This document shows, one piece after another, positions 42,453 to 55,200 of a DNA stretch of 64,000 nt. Each line of letters starts with the position of its first letter. The first letter of the stretch is position 1. Made by a program: the position numbers and the translations under genes. The DNA lies in the NCBI GenBank assembly GCA_963576735.1, contig OY755178.1, positions 4,898,001-4,962,000 on the forward strand, given 5' to 3'. This DNA comes from Bedellia somnulentella. Taxonomy: Eukaryota; Arthropoda; Insecta; Lepidoptera; Bedelliidae. The notes beneath the pieces were generated by a model that was not told the DNA's origin, made no database searches, and worked only from the letters and a program-made list of their open reading frames with translations.

Positions 42453-42795
42453 TTTGATAATGTAAAAGATGATATTGTAAGAAAGATAGAAAAAGGAAAT
42501 TTGAGATGGTTTGGGCACATAGAGAGGATGGATGACAGTGAAGTGGTGAAAGAGATCTATAGAGCCAATGTGGAAGGTAATGTTAGTAGAGGACGACCTC
42601 GGAGGACACATTTAGATCAAATAGAAAATGTGCTCAAAAAGGCAGGTGTCCGAAGTACGAAGAATAAAAGAGCATGTATGAAAAGATTGATGGATGTGAA
42701 TGAAGCTAGAGAGGTTCGCCAGGATCGTAGAAAGTGGCGATCGATAGTCTCTGCCTACCCCAATAGTAACTAACGGCGTGAGAATATGTATTTAT
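42453..42795 (+). mobile_element. RTE LINE, 5'-truncated 3' end
   Basis: Encodes MRWFGHIERMDDSEVVKEIY, VEGNVSRGRPRRTHLDQIEN and WRSIVSAYPNSN, the RTE C-terminus, then 'taacggcgtgagaatatgta'. The coding part is open. Confidence 0.88.
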
Positions 42796-42799
42796 GAAT

Positions 42800-43505
42800 T
42801 TTAATTTAAAAACATTATTTTTATCGGCATAAACAATCAAAATGAATGCGGCATCAAACACAAAAAAACGCGTCGAATTGATAAACTCCTCTGTTTTTCG
42901 TCGGTTAACAAAAAGAGATGTGAATAGTTTAGTAAGTAACGCATATCCATTAACGTCTTTATGAAAAACGTGACCAGTTATGAAGGTCCATTAGCTCGGA
43001 CTTTGCATCACAATTGTTCAGAACATACTTCAGTCAATCAATATTTATTATTTAGATTTATGTGACTGAAAAGTGGGTATTGAAATGCAAATGTTTCACA
43101 GTTGTTGAATGGAAGCGTCAACCGCTCTACGCGTTTGGACTGCCATTGGTATTTGATAAAAATGCAGGTATTTGGTATTACTAATTGTTCATGAAACGAT
43201 CTTTTATCGCTGCTTTTAGTTCATTTGCTCTTTGTTGTTCTTAATTAGTTTTTTGCTCCTATTGTTTAGTTGTCGAATGCATCTATTGCGTATTGAGGTA
43301 GGCAAAAGGATTCCGACGCAACTTTTTATGACCTCGACAAGTCCTTGACAAATGTTATACTGAAGAAAATATTTTAGTCTAATAAAGATGATTCTTTGTA
43401 AATTAAGATTGTTCGGAAGAGATTACTTTTAGTGATAAGATCGCTAATTTTCCTCTTTTCGTGATACCTTATTTATTTGTAAATATTTTCTGTGTTGTGT
43501 ATTTG
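42800..43505. other. Unassigned, nothing recognised
   Basis: No supported feature. Confidence 0.35.
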
Positions 43506-43509
43506 AGAA

Positions 43510-43575
43510 GTTTTGTGGTCTAGTGGTTAGGATTACTGAGCTAGGTTCCAAGTCCGTAGGTTGCAGGTTCGTTCC
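43510..43575 (+). repeat. tRNA-like fragment next to an RTE tail
   Basis: 'gtggtctagtggttaggatt' (A-box) and 'ggttgcaggttcgttccc' (B-box) resemble a tRNA-Glu-type sequence without a proper acceptor end. It abuts an inverted RTE 3' end (43576-43625), so it is a repeat, not a tRNA gene. Confidence 0.55.
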
Positions 43576-43625
43576 CATCATATACGCACGCCATTAGTTC
43601 CCATTGAGGTAGGCAGAGACTAATT
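43576..43625 (-). mobile_element. RTE LINE 3' end fragment
   Basis: 'cgcacgccattagttccca' and 'ggtaggcagagactaa' are the complement of the RTE terminus. Confidence 0.7.
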
Positions 43626-43645
43626 TTGAGAGTAATTATTGTACT

Positions 43646-43893
43646 GCTGTGTAGTGTCGGCTTAGAATAGCACTACCCCATTTCTTCCGGTGGGTGTACG
43701 TAAGAGGCGACTAACGGTTTTGGGGCTTTTGAGGGATTTTTGGGTGATGCGGTTGAAGACCCATCACCAACAACCTTTATTTCACCATCTTTACACCACA
43801 CAACTTCCAAAAGTGGCTGAGGTATTTCTGATTCCTTAGCTCTGGCTACCTCTTCTAGGGATTTATAGCCGTGAGTATATGTATGTATGTATG
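43646..43893 (+). mobile_element. SINE-B copy with 13-bp target duplication
   Basis: Full length. TAATTATTGTACT stands at 43633-43645 and again at 43894-43906, directly after the (TATG)n tail. This fixes both ends of the family and shows target-primed insertion. Confidence 0.95.
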
Positions 43894-44329
43894 TAATTAT
43901 TGTACTCGGTGGTCAGCTGTCGAACCGTCTACTGTTCGATAATGACTCGTGTTGAGTTGAAACGCGTCGCATGTTTGTGGTTGCCTGTGGTTTTCGCTTG
44001 CGGGTGTGTGTGTGGTGCATTGTCTGCTTTTTAATTTCTTGTAAGTGGGAGGGCGGGTGGTGCACAGTGCTTGTCGCATCAAGACTTATTAATATTTTTA
44101 TCACCTATGCATTGTCCAAGCACTGCATTGATGATTAAGTATTACCTGTTCCCTTCGGGGATATACCCCTACGTGGTAACATCGGAGGAATATTGATACG
44201 TAAGATAGAAGTTTGTGCATCTATTTTGTTACTCTTAGCTCTTTTTGTAATAAACATAACATTATTTGGTTGCACCTACGTCCCACTGAAATGCATTAAA
44301 TGGTTTGATATGGATATAATAATAATTGT

Positions 44330-44561
44330 ACATACATATACTCACGGCTATAAATCCCTAGAAGGGGTAGCCAGAGCTAAGGAATTACAAATTCCTCAGC
44401 CACTTTTGGAAGTTGAGTGGGAAAAAGATGGTAGAATAAAGGTTGTTGGTGATGAGTCTCCAACCGCATCGCCCAAAAATCCCTTAAAAGCCCCAATACC
44501 GTTAGTCGCCTCTTACGTACACCCATCGGTAGAAACGGGGTAGTGCTATTCTATGCCGTCA
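44330..44561 (-). mobile_element. SINE-B copy
   Basis: Near-consensus reverse copy. The antisense open frame is preserved here as well. Confidence 0.88.
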
Positions 44562-44677
44562 GTATTATAAATTGATAAAGTAACAATGAATCATTCATAT
44601 ACAGGTAGTCTAGCTATTGCTCTCAGCTGCGAACGCGTAATATGTTAATTTATTTATATTATTGCAGGGACCTTTAC

Positions 44678-44840
44678 AGACATATAATCACGGCTATTAA
44701 TCCCAAAAAGGGGCAGCCAGAATTTCAGAATTAGAAAATTCTCAGCCATTTTTAGAAGTTAAGGTGGGAAAAGATATTTAGAGCTAGTTTGTCAGTTACA
44801 TCACCCAAAAATCACTCAAAAAGTCTCAACCCCCTAATAA
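44678..44840 (-). mobile_element. Old SINE-B copy, partial
   Basis: 'cataatcacggctattaatc' to 'cccaaaaatcactcaaaaag'; 5' part lost. Confidence 0.7.
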
Positions 44841-44974
44841 GTAATGGGCTAATTTGAAGACAATTTTTCAAGACCGCTGCAAGGAGTTATCTTACAGAAA
44901 AACTCATTTCTTGAATACTTACTTACTTACATTTAATACTTACATTTGACATGATTTTATTAAAGATAGAAAGA

Positions 44975-45200
44975 TTGCCGTGTAGTGCCGGCTGAGAATG
45001 TCACTACCCCTTTCTACCCATGGGTGTCGTAAAAGGCGACTAAGGGTATGGGGCTTATTGGGGAGACCCATCACCAACGATACTTTATTTCTACCATCTT
45101 CTCCCCTATCAACTTCCAAATGTGGCTGAGGAGTTTCTAGCTCTGAAGCTCTGGTTACCCGTTTTTGGAATTTATGCCCGTGAGTTTATGTATGTATGTA
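44975..45200 (+). mobile_element. SINE-B copy, variant subfamily
   Basis: Begins 'cgtgtagtgccggctgagaa' and has 'tgggtgtcgtaaaaggcgac', a subfamily shared with 47904 and 59153. TTAAAGATA is duplicated at 44960-44968 and 45201-45209. Confidence 0.88.
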
Positions 45201-45970
45201 TTAAAGATATGCTGGTCACTACCAGCAAATTTAGTATATAGTATATGCATAGATAATATAATACTATGTATATGAAGGGGTTCGTGTTTGTGTAATTAGT
45301 TATTAAATCGTACATAAACTTATACTGATATAGATAAATTGTTTGTGTTATTTGTGTATATTGAAATTATTAACTAATGACATCAATCTCAAAGACTAAC
45401 AAACGAACAACTAGTTAATACGTATGTGTGATGATAGAAATACGATTTTATTTTATTAGATTGATATTGAACATTGCTTTCCGGTCATTTCACTTTTGTA
45501 TCGCTGATTCTGATTATTTTCCTCGTAGATAAGCGGTTTTGTTCTTTGTTTGATATATTTTATATAAAATGTGATATGTAAATGTAAGTGGTAAGCAGAT
45601 AGCGCTTGCCATATTATGTATTTATTTGGTTTGTTTGATAATTTAATATTTTTCCTGTAAACGTGTTAAAACTGGTTGGCGATATTCAAACCTAAAACGT
45701 GTCAGCATTTCAATTATAGATATCTATGTAAGAAAATGTACGGTAAACAGTTTGTCTTGATTTAAAAAGCAGTAGTGGTATTTCATTAAAGTATGTAATA
45801 TGATGAAATATGATTTGGCAATCATTTATGTTTATTCATATTTGTAATTATAACCGCAATGTATGTGTATGTCTGTGTATACGAAAACTAAGAATATTTA
45901 TGTTTGCAGCTCCCTAGATTAAACTTTTACGTTACTCGTTTGTAGTTTTTCTTTTAACGTACATAAAATG
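45201..45970. other. Unassigned, nothing recognised
   Basis: AT-rich sequence upstream of UCP4 coding exon 1, presumably 5' intron. No feature found. Confidence 0.35.
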
Positions 45971-46055
45971 CATAATCACGGCTATAAATACCAAAAAAGA
46001 GTATCCAGAGCTTCAGAACAAGAAATTCCTCAACCACTATAAAAAATTGAGTGAG
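45971..46055 (-). mobile_element. Old SINE-B 3' fragment
   Basis: 'cataatcacggctataaata' and 'cttcagaacaagaaattcct', ending about 50 bp before a UCP4 splice acceptor. Confidence 0.7.
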
Positions 46056-46149
46056 GATAACTTAATGATATTGCAAAAAAACTTATTCCTCTTGTCGTCC
46101 GCAGATATGTCTAAACCAATGCTGATCGCAGTTCGATGACGGCCGCGCC

Positions 46150-46252
46150 ATGCCAGTGCTCCGTACCGTGGACCACCCGGCGTCCAAAGCCACCGACTCG
46201 GTGGTGACTAGGTACACTGTCGCCGTGCTGGGGGCCTGGGCCGCTGAATTAG
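46150..46252 (+). CDS. UCP4: UCP4 coding exon 1
   Basis: Reads MPVLRTVDHPASKATDSVVT then RYTVAVLGAWAAEL, the first membrane helix. The in-frame sequence is open a little further upstream (to TGA at 46123), but this ATG gives the usual short N-terminus. An acceptor-like 'gtcgtccgcag' at 46094-46104 suggests a 5' non-coding exon upstream, and a 10-codon upstream frame starts at about 46106. Donor 'gtatct'. Confidence 0.82.
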
Positions 46253-49200
46253 GTATCTACTCTTTCTTTCTATATTAGTATATATTCAAAGGTTTTAATT
46301 CGAAAAAAGTATAGCCAGCGCTTGATGATTAGAAGTTCTGAGGAACTTTTGCAAGTTGAGAAGGGAAAAATATTGTAGAGAAAGGGTTTTAGTGATGGGT
46401 CTCTAACATCGCATAATAATCCCTCAAGAAGCACATATACGGCACCCGCGCGGGAAGAAAAGTATAATTAAAAGTAAGTATTCAAAACCGGCAGTATGTA
46501 CCGGCGGGCGGTCGCCGGGGGCTGGGCGTCCGATTTCACACGTACCGATTAAAAGCCAAAAAATATGGCTACTAACTACGACACCACCGGTTATTCGCCG
46601 GCTTTCCTACGCACCTGCGCTACAACTGGCCAGATACAACCAAAGTGAGAGCCCGCACAAGTCGATATTCTCACTCACATACACATTTGGTGAGTCAGTT
46701 ATTACGCGACTGTACTTTGTCCAACTGTAAGTGTAAAGACAACACTCGCAAACAAAAATCGGGTCGTGTGAAAGCTGAATGTTACCGGATAGTTGGCAAC
46801 CGGTACGTGTGAAGAGGGACTTAGAGCGATCAGATCATGACCCATAGAAGGCGATCTTAGAGGTCTCGAATTAGATAGCACTGTTAGGTTAGGATATTTT
46901 AGGCTAAATTATCTGATTATTGTGATAATTTCATACTTCAGAGCGCATGTAAAGCGGTCGGTCCCGGCTCTCACGGTAAATGAACTTAAGTCCGCCAACT
47001 CGTTCGCTACCGTGATGGGTCCTGACCAAATCACCCAGTGCATCGTAGGTTCCAGTCCTTCGTGGAAACATATAGGGGGTGTGATAAATTTTTGCATGCG
47101 CATGCAACAACAATAATTTTTTTCACCACCTTTCCTCAATTTCATTACTATCAGTATCTTAAAAATCACGACTCGTTGATTTTCAAATTCAGGCTAATCC
47201 CCTCCTGATTACGGGAATCGTTTCCAGCTGTTGATTGTGTCCTAAATTTCTCTGCAATATTGCCGACGTCAAAATCATACAGTTGTATGCGAATTCACAG
47301 CCACAATCTTCAATCAGATATTTACCAACTGTATTAAAATTATGGTGATTGGTGGGTGATCGTAAGAGGCGACCAAGGGTATAGGGGCTTTTTAATTTAA
47401 GTGATTTTTGGGCGATGTGGTTGGAGACCCGTCACCAAAAACATTTATAATTTTCATCTTTTCCCCAATCAACTTCCAAAAGTGGCTGAGGAATTTATCA
47501 TTCCAAAGCTCTGGCTATCCCGTTAAGGGATTAGTAGCCGTGAGTATATGTATGTATGTATTAAAATTATTATATATTATTTTTTCAGCTTTGAATGAGA
47601 ACCCCATAACACACTGGGATCAATTTCCTACATCTATCTATTTTATTATTATTAAGGCTATAGTATAGAAACATTATATATTTTCATTAGCTAGAAGCTA
47701 TTATAGTCTATAAACCAAACGCAGATATAAAAAGACTATTCTATTTACGACGACTGACGTCATTAAAGTTTTAATAGGCGTTAATTAAATAATGCTAAAG
47801 TAACTGAATGCTTTTGCATCATAAAATTGTAATGAAGTATGAATAATACAGACATACTTTTGATATAGATATGCCATTGCAACAGAGGTTGAATGTCATA
47901 TTACCGTGTGGTGCCGGCTTAGAATGTCATTACTCCTTTCTCCCCCACGGGTGTCGTAATAGGCGACTAGGGGTATGGGGCTTTTTAAAGTGGTTTTTGG
48001 GCGATGCGGTTGGAAACCCATCACCAAAACCTTTATTTCACCATCTATTCCCCACTTAACTTCCAAAAGTGGCAGAAGAATTTTCTCATTCTGAAGTTCT
48101 AGTTACCAACGATATTTTATTTCTACCATCTTCTCCCCTATCAACTTCCAAATTTGGCTGAGGAGTTTCTAGCTCTGAAGCTCTGGCTACCCCATTTTTG
48201 AGATTTGTGGCCGTGAGTATATGTATGTGTGTAAACATATTACAAATTTCAACTACACAAATTATTACGCTATTCGGAACTACTGCAAAATGCGATCACG
48301 AGGCCAATGAACTTCAATTGACCTTGACCGATGTTACTGAGGAAGTAGTGAGTTAACTGAAGGTTACGTAATAAAATAATGTAAACAACATAAGTTGTAA
48401 AATTTCATTGCATGTTCATGTAATGTAAATGTAAATGTAAGTCTGCCAACCCGCAATGGGGCAGCGTCGTGGATTATGGTCTAATCAACCTATTTAGATT
48501 GGCTTGTGCTCCTCGGTGGGATCATAAGGTAGGTTGTAATTAATTAATGTTATGTTTGTGATAATATGAGTTTTATCCAGTTTTGTAACTATATATGTTA
48601 CTAGTACTAGTGTGTAGTGTAGGCAGCTGTTAGTTGTCAGCTGTCAGAATAGCACTACCCCGTTTCTTCCCGTGGGTGTACATAAGAGGCGACAAAGTAT
48701 AGTCTATTAAATTTAATGGATTTTTGGGCGACTCGGTTGGAGACCCATCATCAACAACCTTTATTTTACCATCTTTTCCCCGCTTAACTTCCAAAAGCGG
48801 CTGAGGTATTTCTAATTCTTTAGCTCTGGCTACCTCTTCTAGGAATTTAGATCTATAAGTACAAGTATGTCTGTATGTGTTACTAGAAGTAAAGTCTGCC
48901 TGTTGTCCCTGCATCACAATCATATGATATATATCTACATGTTTCATAGTGTAGTGTGTGTTTCTACTGAATAGTGTTTAGGCCGCGTCATCCATCATGC
49001 TGCTCGTGTCATGCATCGTGCAGGTTGGCAGATATGAACGACTACTATTAGTACCTGGGACCGTAGGCTAACTGGCTCTCAAAAATAAGTTTTTATTTTA
49101 TTTGAAGGTTAATCAGATGATTCAGATAACACTTTTCTAACCATACAATCTGGGATTCAATCTCACCAACCCACGTTTAAATTTTGGTTTTAATCCTCTT

Positions 49201-52200
49201 ATGATAAAAGGATTCCAAAGTAATTGAACCAGTGATTAAATTAACTATAGCGATATATTCAAGGGCACACGAGTACGTCATTGGTATCAATTGCGTAGGT
49301 CGCAAAATGGTCAGGTTATGGTAATAGTAATATAGATCCCACCAAAAACATTTTCATGTAAAATGTTGCCAAGACGAGCCCATATGACTCGCACTGTCAA
49401 AAAGTTATCAGATCTCATGTAGAGCCAAGCTTCTAACACTACACGCCCTAACTCTACAAGGCCTAACTTTACAAACCCTACACCTTAGTCAAAATATGTG
49501 GCTTGGCCATTTCGCTACATTCACATCGGCGTAAGGTGAAAAATCTATTCACTGTTCATCACTTTTGTGTTATACAATAGTTCTTGTAGTAACGAACGGC
49601 CAAGCCACATATTTTGACTAAGGTGTAGAGTTCGTGAAGTTAGGCCTTGTAGAGTTAGGGCGTGTAGTGTTAGAAGCTTGGCATGGGCTCGTCTTGGCAA
49701 CATTTTACATGAAAATGTTTTTGGTGGGATTTCATTTCTTTTTGTAAGTTGTTTGTAACAACATTTTTTTTTTTCTTCTTTTTTTGGGGTGTATTTCTTG
49801 CACATCAGAGACGCCTCTTTTTATAGCCCACTCTCTATCTTTGCCCTTTTTCTTTGTTGATTTACTGTTTATAATGAGTGATAGATAAGATACTGTCGAT
49901 ATTTCTCAATATATGTCGATTAATTTTTATTTATTTTTTTTATAACAAGGAGTACCTATACATATATATATCTGAGGCTACTAAATTTTAGATTATTATT
50001 AGATTAGACTTCTAGCGTCATCAAAATTTAATCTTTTAAAATTAATTACAGGTCTCATACAAACTCCCATCCCCTAGTTTAAGGGGTTGGAGGATGAAAG
50101 TTACAAGTTTTATAAATTTTTTGTTGTTTGTGTGCTAATACTAGCTTACATACAAAATTTCAGCTTTCTAAGACATTAGGAAATACCTTAATAATTTTGA
50201 TGATCATCAGTGAGTCAGTGACGAAATCAGCGTTTTTTAGATATAAATAAAATCTGAAGTATAAAAGCTAATGTAATTAAAACTTTATATGTTCAATAAG
50301 TCCGCTATTGACAATATATCCCGAAAATTTTGTTGATCTAGCATAACCCAAACCCAAGTTATGAGGGTTCAAAAAAAACGACGAAGCGCTTCGAGAAAAG
50401 GTAGGTAGTGCCCGTGCGCTTCGCTTGGCTCGTCTTGGCGGGGGCACTACCGTGCCCCCAGATTCCAACTTCCGACGTAATAAAAATAGCTGCGTAGCGT
50501 GAACTTACAACAAGACGTAAGTTTTCGTGGCAGTCAGACGGGGTGATTTGGGGTAGGGTAAGTCTCTTTAAGTAACCATTTCTCTGGAGCTTTTAAGGTT
50601 GCTCAGGATTAGTTAATTTCGAAGTTTTTTAGGATGACTGTTAGTATATAGTAATAGGGTTTCTATGTGGCCGGCCTATGAAGCTTCAACTTATCTTTCT
50701 ATTCACCCTAGCCTTTACCAATATTATGAAAAAGAAAGTTTTGTTTCTATGCCTTTGACCAGCCCCAACTATTAAAAGTAAAGCATGTTGCATAAAATCT
50801 CTACAGAGAGTAAGCCATAGAGACATAATACATATACTCACGGCTATGAATCCCTTGAAGGGGTAGCCAGAGCTAGGGAATCAGAAATTCCTTAGCCACT
50901 TTTGGAAGTTGCGTGGGGAAAAGATGGTGGAATAAAGGTTGTTGGTGATGTGTCTCCAACCGCATCGCCCAAGAAACCCTTAAAAGCCCCAATACCGTTA
51001 GTCGACTCTTACGTACACCCACCGGAAGAAATGGGGTAGTGTTATTCTAAGCCGACACTACAAAGCACTATGGAGTAAGCAGTGATCGATTATGTCAGTG
51101 CAATCCCAGGAAAACACCAATTAATATAACACCATAGGTGCTGAGCGGACCACTCTTGGACAATAGCTTATTATCATTCTCCTTGTTATCTTAGTGGTTT
51201 TTTATATTATTACAACCGTGATAGCTAAACGGGTAGAACACCTGCCTTTCATGTAGGAAAGTGCAGGTTTAAATCTCAAGTTGGGTCAACAGTAATTTTT
51301 GTTTCTAAAGTCATATGCGTGATTAATTTTGTATGTTTGTTAACGGTGAGGGAAACCATGGTGAGGAAACCCACATGGCTAAGCTGTGCTTAGTCATGCG
51401 ACAGTGTATTTGTACAAAACGTTGATAAGCCTAGCCTGCCCCCTACCACGTGAGTACACTGTCCAAGCAAAACGTAGATCTAAACACCAGATGGCGAAAG
51501 AGATTCGGGGATACAAGGATTGAACTTTTGAGTTTGGGTAATATATTAACAACGTTGACAATACTGCTACTGTAATAATTATCCTATCACGTTATGAACT
51601 TTCCTCCCATTGTTTCAGTAACGTATCCGTTCGACTTGACTAAAACAAGGCTGCAAATTCAATCGGAAGTCGCCGCCGCTAAGCATGGATATAAGGTAAT
51701 ATTATAATTCAATTTTATTTGTAAAATTGTTTTGAAATAATCGAAGTTTTCTTGTAACTAGTCTCAACTCTTACATAAAATAGCACTATTTATTTCAGCA
51801 AACACTTTCCTTACAGTACGTAAATGTATTATGACAATCTGGTGTCTCAATATATGAAAATCAGATTAATTAAATAAAAAATATAATACCTTATAAGATT
51901 TATTTTTAGTATGAGTTTCTCCGCATGGATTCTACCGAAAATCCATACTAGGATAACTTATAGCCTAACGCCCGATTTCTGAATTGAGTATTCAAGCTGA
52001 GAACGACTTAAGTATCGTTTTGTCTCATTCAGTTGTTAAGATTTCAATGCGACAGAACGGTACTTAAGTTGTTCTCAGCTGGAATACTCAATTCAGAAAT
52101 CGGTCATAAGTTGCATAACATCTACTACTACTGACCTCCAGAGTGGGAGCTTACTTAATGGCTTACCACACGGCACAAACTAGGTTGTAATTGTAAAAGC

Positions 52201-55200
52201 CACATTGTTTTCGATATCCTTGGTGTGAACACACACAATGTTTCAAACCAAGATTTATATTATTATTTTTCATGTGTTTGCTATTGCGAAAAAAGGAAAT
52301 GCAAAATTCAATGCGGAAGCGTAAACGATCAAAGTGGACAAAAAAGTGGCTATTGAATAGAAAAGTTAATTCACATATAAATCTACACAGGGATTTAAGA
52401 GTAGATCAAAATGACTGGCAATGGCAAATGGCAGACTGAATTATTTACGAATTAGTTACGTCTGGTAGCGCCTCTCATTCAACGACAAAACACGGTTATG
52501 CGTGAGTATATTTCCTCACGAATGATTAAGCGCTACTATAAGGTTTCTGGCGAAATATCAAGATTTGATGTTTTTTAAAGCATTTTCAAAACAAGCATTG
52601 TCTAAAATAATTTTAGATACCTGCAGAGCTATTTATATGGTTTTACGAAATAGATACATGAAGTTGAGCTTAGAAATGTTTATTTATAAGTATTTATGGT
52701 CCATCATTCAAAAAGTAGTTTCCAGTAGTCGATTCAGATGTTGTTGATTGTTCTAGTTTCACATTCACACAGGTCAACAAATCATTACGAGCAGCTGTGG
52801 CATATGCTGACTGTAGGGTTATAGTGTCTTGACGAGAGTCTACTGCATTACTTCGGGAAGAAGTGTCTTCTGCTGCTGACCGAGGATTTATAGCGCTAGG
52901 GTTGACAATATAACAATGGCGATTTAGATTTTCCAGTTCCCCTTCAAACATTGCTTCGTTAATAAGTTTTTCAGTATATATTCGCTGCTCATTTGTCATG
53001 TTTCTTAATTTAAATGCAACATTTTGTCCATAAATATCATGCTGATCAGGCTGTGATTGCCAGAATTTATTATTGATACAACTACCGTCATGATTTATTA
53101 CATTATTGATATTATTTTCACTATCATCTCTGGTTCTTTTTTGTACTTTTCGAGGTGGTAAAACTGGATGGTCTGACGAACTTGTATCAGCCTCAGATGG
53201 TGGACGAGGTAAAGGTGAATCCGAAAATGCATCTGCTTTTGTTGAATACTGAAAAAAAAAGTTGTTACAGATACCAAGCTTACAAGAAGCATGGAAAAAA
53301 ATTGCAAATGACTTAGAGCAAAAATTGAATTTTCCTCATTGCTTGGGACCATTTGATGGAAAACATGTACGAATAATAATACCACAGCCAGGAACTGGAC
53401 CCTATTTTTATAATTATAAAGGTTTTCATAGTACGGTCTTGATGGCGGAAGTAAAGTAGTCTTATTACGAATTTATAATATAAGAATTTGGTACAAATGG
53501 AAGGAACTCTGACGGAGGTTTCATTGAGCAGATTTTAAAATAAATTCAAAAATAATTCATTGCATATTCCGGAACCAGAACGTTTGAATAATTCTAACGA
53601 AACGCTATATTTTGTTTTTATTGGTGACACTTTTGCTCGAACTCCCAACTTTTTGAAGCCAAAAAAAGATTTAATGTATATCACATTTATAATTATCGTT
53701 TACCTAGGGCTAGACATATTATTGAGAATGCCTTTAGCATATTATCTTCTAGGTTTAAGATTTTTCACACAAGTATATTTTTTTCTCCAGAAAACATAGA
53801 TATTGTAGTCAATACATGCTAGGCATTGTAATTTTTTTAAAGAAAAAAATAAAGTACCCCTTATGCACCAAAAAATACATTGGACTTTGAAAATACAATT
53901 CAAGGAACTATACAATTACGTTTAAGAGCAGATTCGTCAGAATTACAAGGACATTATAAAAAGACAAGAGAAGAATTTTCGAAATATTCGTGGTAATTAA
54001 TATATAATTCGTGCCAATATGCAATGTATAACATAAAAACGATATGAATTGTATATGCGTACACATTTTATTATTGTTAAAATAAAAGAACCTATGTATG
54101 TACTATTAAAATATTTGTTTTGGTTACAATCTTAGTTTAAGGGACTAGGCTGCGCGGCATTTCGTTTAATCTATAAAATTTTGGAAATCCACGTTAGTTC
54201 TTCGAGGCACTTTATGATAAAATTTAAAAATAATATGATAGATATTGAGAACAGTTTAGCTTGTACTCAATTTTTTTTCTGACATATATTTTTATTAACA
54301 TAGGGTATATAACAAAAGCCAGATTCGCGAAAATAGAAAATAAAAGTTACTAAGACCACATTTTAGCAAAAATGGCTTTTGCGGCATCTACAAATAAAAA
54401 TACACATCAGAACAAATAAATATACACTGTTCTCAATATATATTAGTGTTGCAACAGAACTCTGCTTCCGCTCTTGGTTACGTTTACTTCACGATATAAA
54501 ACAAACAAATAAAGGAATGAACTATTGTTCGTACAATTCAAGCATCAATCAAATTCAACTACTCGGCCACGCACGACCTCACCAATACAAAATTAATAAA
54601 AGTAAGTAATCAATAAATATTTAATGACCATTTGTTTCTTCATTTCCAATGCAAGTATGGCAGCATCATTTAACTTCTGAAACTCTGCAAACCGTTCGAA
54701 ATGAATAGCTTTCAGGTGACTTTTTAAAGCTGAAGTTGTGCGGCCTTTTCTCGAATACACTTTTTGACAAACTTTGCATTTGGCACTCGAGTCGTTAATA
54801 TAAACGAAATAGTTCCAAATAGGACTTGTTCTTGGTTTCATTATTTCATTAAACACAACTAGGTACCAAGCAACAACAACAGAAGAAAAAAGAAAATGTC
54901 ACTAGTAAACTCGGTTGACACGTTTTTACCGCGCGTTTTTCTTCAAAATACCGGCACCGGCAATGATCGGCAGCACGCGCGCCTGCTCGCTCGTGTAGTG
55001 CTGGTACTGAGTGCCGTGCCGTCGCGCCGGCTGCACCGCACCCCACCGCTCTCTCCCCGCTTCCGTTTAGAGTACGGTTGTAACGGAACTTCGCCTCCGC
55101 CTCCATTACTGCGGAAGCTCCGCAAATAATCATTACTCGGCATCCGCCTCCACCTCCGTAAAATATATGCGGAGTTATAACGAAGGTGTATTTACGTTAA

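Noticed and set aside
43510..43575. tRNA-Glu gene
   Set aside because: A- and B-boxes are present but there is no complete acceptor stem, and it is fused to an RTE end.
46909..47169. 86-codon frame on the - strand as a gene
   Set aside because: Looks like translated repeat sequence (CFHEGLEPTMHW), with no start or splice context.
54896..55129. Open frames in the GC-rich stretch upstream of the BED exon
   Set aside because: Open in several frames because of composition; Arg/Pro/Leu-rich and without a domain.
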